From positions 1 through 7,153 of the forward strand of contig JBAXLO010000224.1 of assembly GCA_037134755.1 (NCBI GenBank): DNA of 7,153 nucleotides, given 5' to 3'. This DNA comes from JBAXLO01 sp037134755 (GTDB lineage: Bacteria > Bacteroidota > Bacteroidia > Bacteroidales > JACABE01). The notes beneath the pieces were generated by a model. That model was not told the origin of the DNA, did no database searches, and worked only from the letters and a program-made list of their open reading frames with translations. Position numbers and translations under genes: made by a program. This document shows positions 5,402 to 7,153 of this stretch, piece by piece; within the stretch, counting starts at the first letter, position 1, and each line of letters begins with the position of its first letter.

Positions 5402-6516
5402 GATGGATTTTGAGTAACAATTATATTTACATCACTATTGGGCTTAAAGTCTTGTTTAAACAAATTATATAATGGCACATTAACATAAAAATTAGTTTTC
5501 CATATTTTTTGTTTTTCAAGAAATCCATATTCAGTTAGTTCATTTAAATAATTAGATGCAGTCTTTCTACTTATATTTAATTCTTCACAAAGAAATTCAA
5601 TTTTAGTATAAGGATGGCGAAATAGGTTGTTTAATAAGTCTTGACTATAAATTTTCTTCAATTTATCTCTAATACCATGCTTATATTCCAGCATAAGTTT
5701 TTTGATTTCAGCTATAAGAACTATAGTTTCTTTTGAAGTTTGCTCTATTCCATCAAGAATGAAAAGTATCCACTCTTCCCATTCTCCAGTATTTCTAACA
5801 TGTTGAAGCAATCTATAGTAATCATTTTTATGCTTAATTATATAACGGCTAAGATATAAAATTGGTAAATCAAGTAAATTATTTAATACTAAATATAATA
5901 TATTGATAATACGTCCGGTTCTTCCATTCCCATCATAAAACGGATGAATAGTTTCGAACTGATAATGTATTACAGCCATTTTAATTAAGCTATCAATGTT
6001 TGAGATATCTGCATTATTAAGATAGGCTTCTAAATTTGACATTAGCTTTACTATTGTATCATAATCCTGAGGAGGAGTATAAATAGTCTCTCCGGTATTT
6101 TGATTTATCAAAGCTGTACCGGGTACTCTTCGAAAACCGGCATCGTTTTGTTCAAGTATTTTTTGAATCTCTAAAATATGATTTAAGGTCAAGATTTTAT
6201 TAGTACGTACCAATTCAAATCCATGCTTTAAAGCTTCCGCATAATTACTAACTTCTTTTGCTGCGGCATTGCCTGATATATTATTAAATAGTTGAGCTTT
6301 ATACAACTCATCATGAGTGGTAATTATATTTTCTATTTCCGAACTGTCTTTTGCTTCCTGCAATACAAGTGTATTTATAAGAATGCTTTCATTAGGTATT
6401 GATACAGCTTTCCCTTTAAGTTCGGCAAGATATCTGTGAGTAGACAAAAGCTTTTTCAGTACTGCTTTTGTCTCCAGATCCTTATTTGGTGGAAGTAATA
6501 TTAAATTGTTAGCCAT
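5392..6516 (-). CDS. Fic-family protein with C-terminal winged helix
   Basis: Fic proteins usually transfer AMP from ATP to a hydroxyl side chain of a target protein. The core motif is intact: HPFYDGNGRTGR (191-202), with catalytic His 191 and the phosphate-binding GNGR. The target-docking flap is around ETIYTPPQ (143-150). Before the core, SSEIEN (58-63) fits the inhibitory motif [S/T]xxxE[G/N], which marks a self-inhibited (class II) Fic whose Glu 62 would block ATP binding. The N-terminal part resembles the Fic_N domain. Residues 303-345 (TKIEFLCEELNISRKTASNYLNELTEYGFL) form a winged-helix DNA-binding domain, so it may also act as a regulator. The layout is like the stand-alone Shewanella SO4266-type Fic proteins. 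There is no antitoxin-sized gene beside it, in keeping with a built-in inhibitor. The target is unknown. The start ATG follows an A-rich leader. Confidence 0.93.
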   Translation of the reverse strand: MANNLILLPPNKDLETKAVLKKLLSTHRYLAELKGKAVSIPNESILINTLVLQEAKDSSEIENIITTHDELYKAQLFNNISGNAAAKEVSNYAEALKHGFELVRTNKILTLNHILEIQKILEQNDAGFRRVPGTALINQNTGETIYTPPQDYDTIVKLMSNLEAYLNNADISNIDSLIKMAVIHYQFETIHPFYDGNGRTGRIINILYLVLNNLLDLPILYLSRYIIKHKNDYYRLLQHVRNTGEWEEWILFILDGIEQTSKETIVLIAEIKKLMLEYKHGIRDKLKKIYSQDLLNNLFRHPYTKIEFLCEELNISRKTASNYLNELTEYGFLEKQKIWKTNFYVNVPLYNLFKQDFKPNSDVNIIVTQNPSHE

Positions 6517-6588
6517 ATCTAAATTTATAATTTGTTTTGAGAGTAATACACCTTAAATTTATTAATTTTTCAAAAATAAAATTCAATA

Positions 6589-6596
6589 CAAAGATA
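6589..6596 (-). promoter_or_regulatory. Candidate -7 promoter element of the fic gene
   Basis: On the reverse strand TATCTTTG (6596-6589) fits the Bacteroidota -7 pattern TAnnTTTG. It would give a leader of about 65 bases before the ATG at 6516. No TTTG stands at the expected -33 spacing, so this is only half a promoter. Confidence 0.4.
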
Positions 6597-6650
6597 CTAA
6601 TAAAAAGTATTCTAATTCATAATTCGTAATTTTTATTTCGTAATTGATTT

Positions 6651-6687
6651 TATATTTATAACCGAAGCTCGGGTTTTAATATAAAAG
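6651..6687. repeat. TTATAACCGAAG dispersed repeat, copy B (uninterrupted)
   Basis: TATATTTATAACCGAAG continues into CTCGGGTTTTAATATAAAAG. AACCGA and TCGGGTT can form a short hairpin with a bulged base. The left flank TAATTGATTTTATAT also resembles 6714-6730, which marks this as the intact form of the split copy C. Confidence 0.8.
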
Positions 6688-6730
6688 GGAAGAAAAGACA
6701 AATTATCCTTAGTTAATTGAATTTTTATAT

Positions 6731-6778
6731 ATTGCTCTGTCTTACTCCCTCTCCTTTGGAGAGGGTTGGGGTGAGGTC
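6731..6778. repeat. Hairpin repeat, copy 2, inside a TTATAACCGAAG copy
   Basis: CCCTCTCC (6747-6754) and GGAGAGGG (6758-6765) form a perfect 8-bp stem around TTT, followed by TTGGGGTGAGGTC. The right part aligns with 4063-4083, and TGTCTT (6738-6743) matches the left end of that copy at 4019. The sequence resembles a dispersed repeat known from many bacterial genomes. It is flanked by the two halves of another repeat. Confidence 0.8.
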
Positions 6779-6810
6779 TTATAACCGAAGCTCGGGTTTA
6801 AATATAAAAG
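6779..6810. repeat. TTATAACCGAAG dispersed repeat, copy C (right part)
   Basis: TTATAACCGAAGCTCGGG is identical to copy B, and the following TTTAAATATAAAAG differs by one base. Its missing left part appears at 6714-6730 (TTAATTGAATTTTTATAT-like), on the other side of the hairpin element at 6731-6778. Confidence 0.8.
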
Positions 6811-6853
6811 ATAACAAAATAAAATAAATGCCCCACCAAATTAATGATGAGGC
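6811..6853 (-). terminator. Intrinsic terminator of the epimerase gene
   Basis: On the reverse strand GCCTCATC (6853-6846), loop ATTAATTT and GGTGGGGC (6837-6830) form an 8-pair stem with two G-U pairs. It is followed by ATTTATTTTATTTTG. It lies about 97 bases beyond the stop codon at 6951 and is the likely end of that transcript. Confidence 0.7.
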
Positions 6854-6950
6854 TCCCAATTATTATTTATTAAACTTACCTACCAGCAGGCATCTTTACT
6901 TTTTTATTTTCAAAATTCCGATGAAAGAAACTACATCGATGCTCTTTAAA

Positions 6951-7153
6951 TTATTTATTAATTGCTTGTTCAACTGATTTTGCTGTGTCAAGTACAGTAT
7001 TTTTAAAGGGTATAGGTTTCCAATTAAACGTTTTCATTGTATTACTTACATCAGCTTCTATGGTGTTTCCAACAAATGGAAGCATCCCTTTCATTTCGTC
7101 ATTGAATCTGGCAATAAACTTCAATAAAAAAGTAGGTGCTAATTTAGTGCTTA
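6951..7153 (-). CDS. NAD(P)-dependent epimerase/reductase, C-terminal fragment
   Basis: The reverse strand is open from the window edge to the TAA at 6953-6951, giving the last 66 residues of a protein whose start lies outside the window. It contains FLLKFIARFNDEMKGMLPF, then EADVSNTMKTFNWKPIPF, then TVLDTAKSV near the end. The pattern S-x-x-x-x-x-F/L-x-W-x-P-x-P-F followed by a T-hydrophobic-x-DTAxS helix is typical of the C-terminus of extended short-chain dehydrogenases of the dihydroflavonol-4-reductase/UDP-glucose epimerase type. These use NAD(P) to act on sugar nucleotides or small carbonyl compounds. The nucleotide-binding GxxGxxG motif and the YxxxK catalytic pair would be in the missing part. 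The substrate cannot be inferred. A terminator follows at 6853-6811. Confidence 0.8.
   Translation of the reverse strand, partial: STKLAPTFLLKFIARFNDEMKGMLPFVGNTIEADVSNTMKTFNWKPIPFKNTVLDTAKSVEQAINK

Larger units (their letters stand above)
6517..6950. other. Repeat-rich intergenic region between two reverse-strand genes
   Basis: This stretch of 434 bases has no coding sequence I can support. From left to right it holds the fic leader and candidate promoter, a small cluster of AATTCATAATTCGTAATT words (6613-6646), a TTATAACCGAAG repeat (6651-6687), a second copy of that repeat apparently split by a CCCTCTCC/GGAGAGGG hairpin element (6717-6810), and the terminator of the right-hand gene (6811-6853). 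Between 6854 and 6950 there is AT-rich sequence with the word ACCTACCAGCAGGC. Confidence 0.75.

Overview
The window looks like a chromosomal segment from a low-G+C member of the Bacteroidota. The signs are the HemL and HemE sequences, genes mostly without Shine-Dalgarno sites but with A-rich leaders, promoter motifs of the Bacteroidota type (TTTG, about 19-21 bases, then TAnnTTTG), a protein family I recall only from that phylum, and hairpin-forming intergenic repeats common in its genomes. I cannot name the genus.

From left to right: the window may open with the last codons of a forward gene ending at 62, followed by a weak terminator hairpin. Two unlinked reverse-strand genes of unknown function follow (213-1010 and 1125-1808). 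They are separated by a clear terminator for the second and a good promoter for the first. Next comes about 760 bases without a confident gene (1809-2567). This stretch is very AT-rich except for a striking array of twelve 21-bp direct repeats (2053-2304). Then come two haem biosynthesis genes on the forward strand: hemL (2568-3857, glutamate-1-semialdehyde aminomutase) and hemE (4107-5141, uroporphyrinogen decarboxylase). Their 249-base gap is filled by two hairpin repeat elements. A terminator follows hemE. On the reverse strand are a stand-alone Fic-domain protein with a C-terminal winged helix (5392-6516) and, at the right edge, the C-terminal end of an extended short-chain dehydrogenase/epimerase (6951-7153), with its own terminator.

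Only hemL and hemE clearly work together. HemL makes 5-aminolevulinate, the first dedicated tetrapyrrole precursor, and HemE makes coproporphyrinogen III later in the same pathway. I found no promoter motif between them, so they are probably co-transcribed despite the repeats. The other genes look like independent units.

The unusual content is non-coding. The 21-bp array has a partial 63-bp higher-order period. Several dispersed repeat families form hairpins, and one copy appears to be inserted inside a copy of another family, with an uninterrupted relative about 80 bases away. I see no CRISPR array, tRNA, rRNA, transposase or convincing new multi-gene system.
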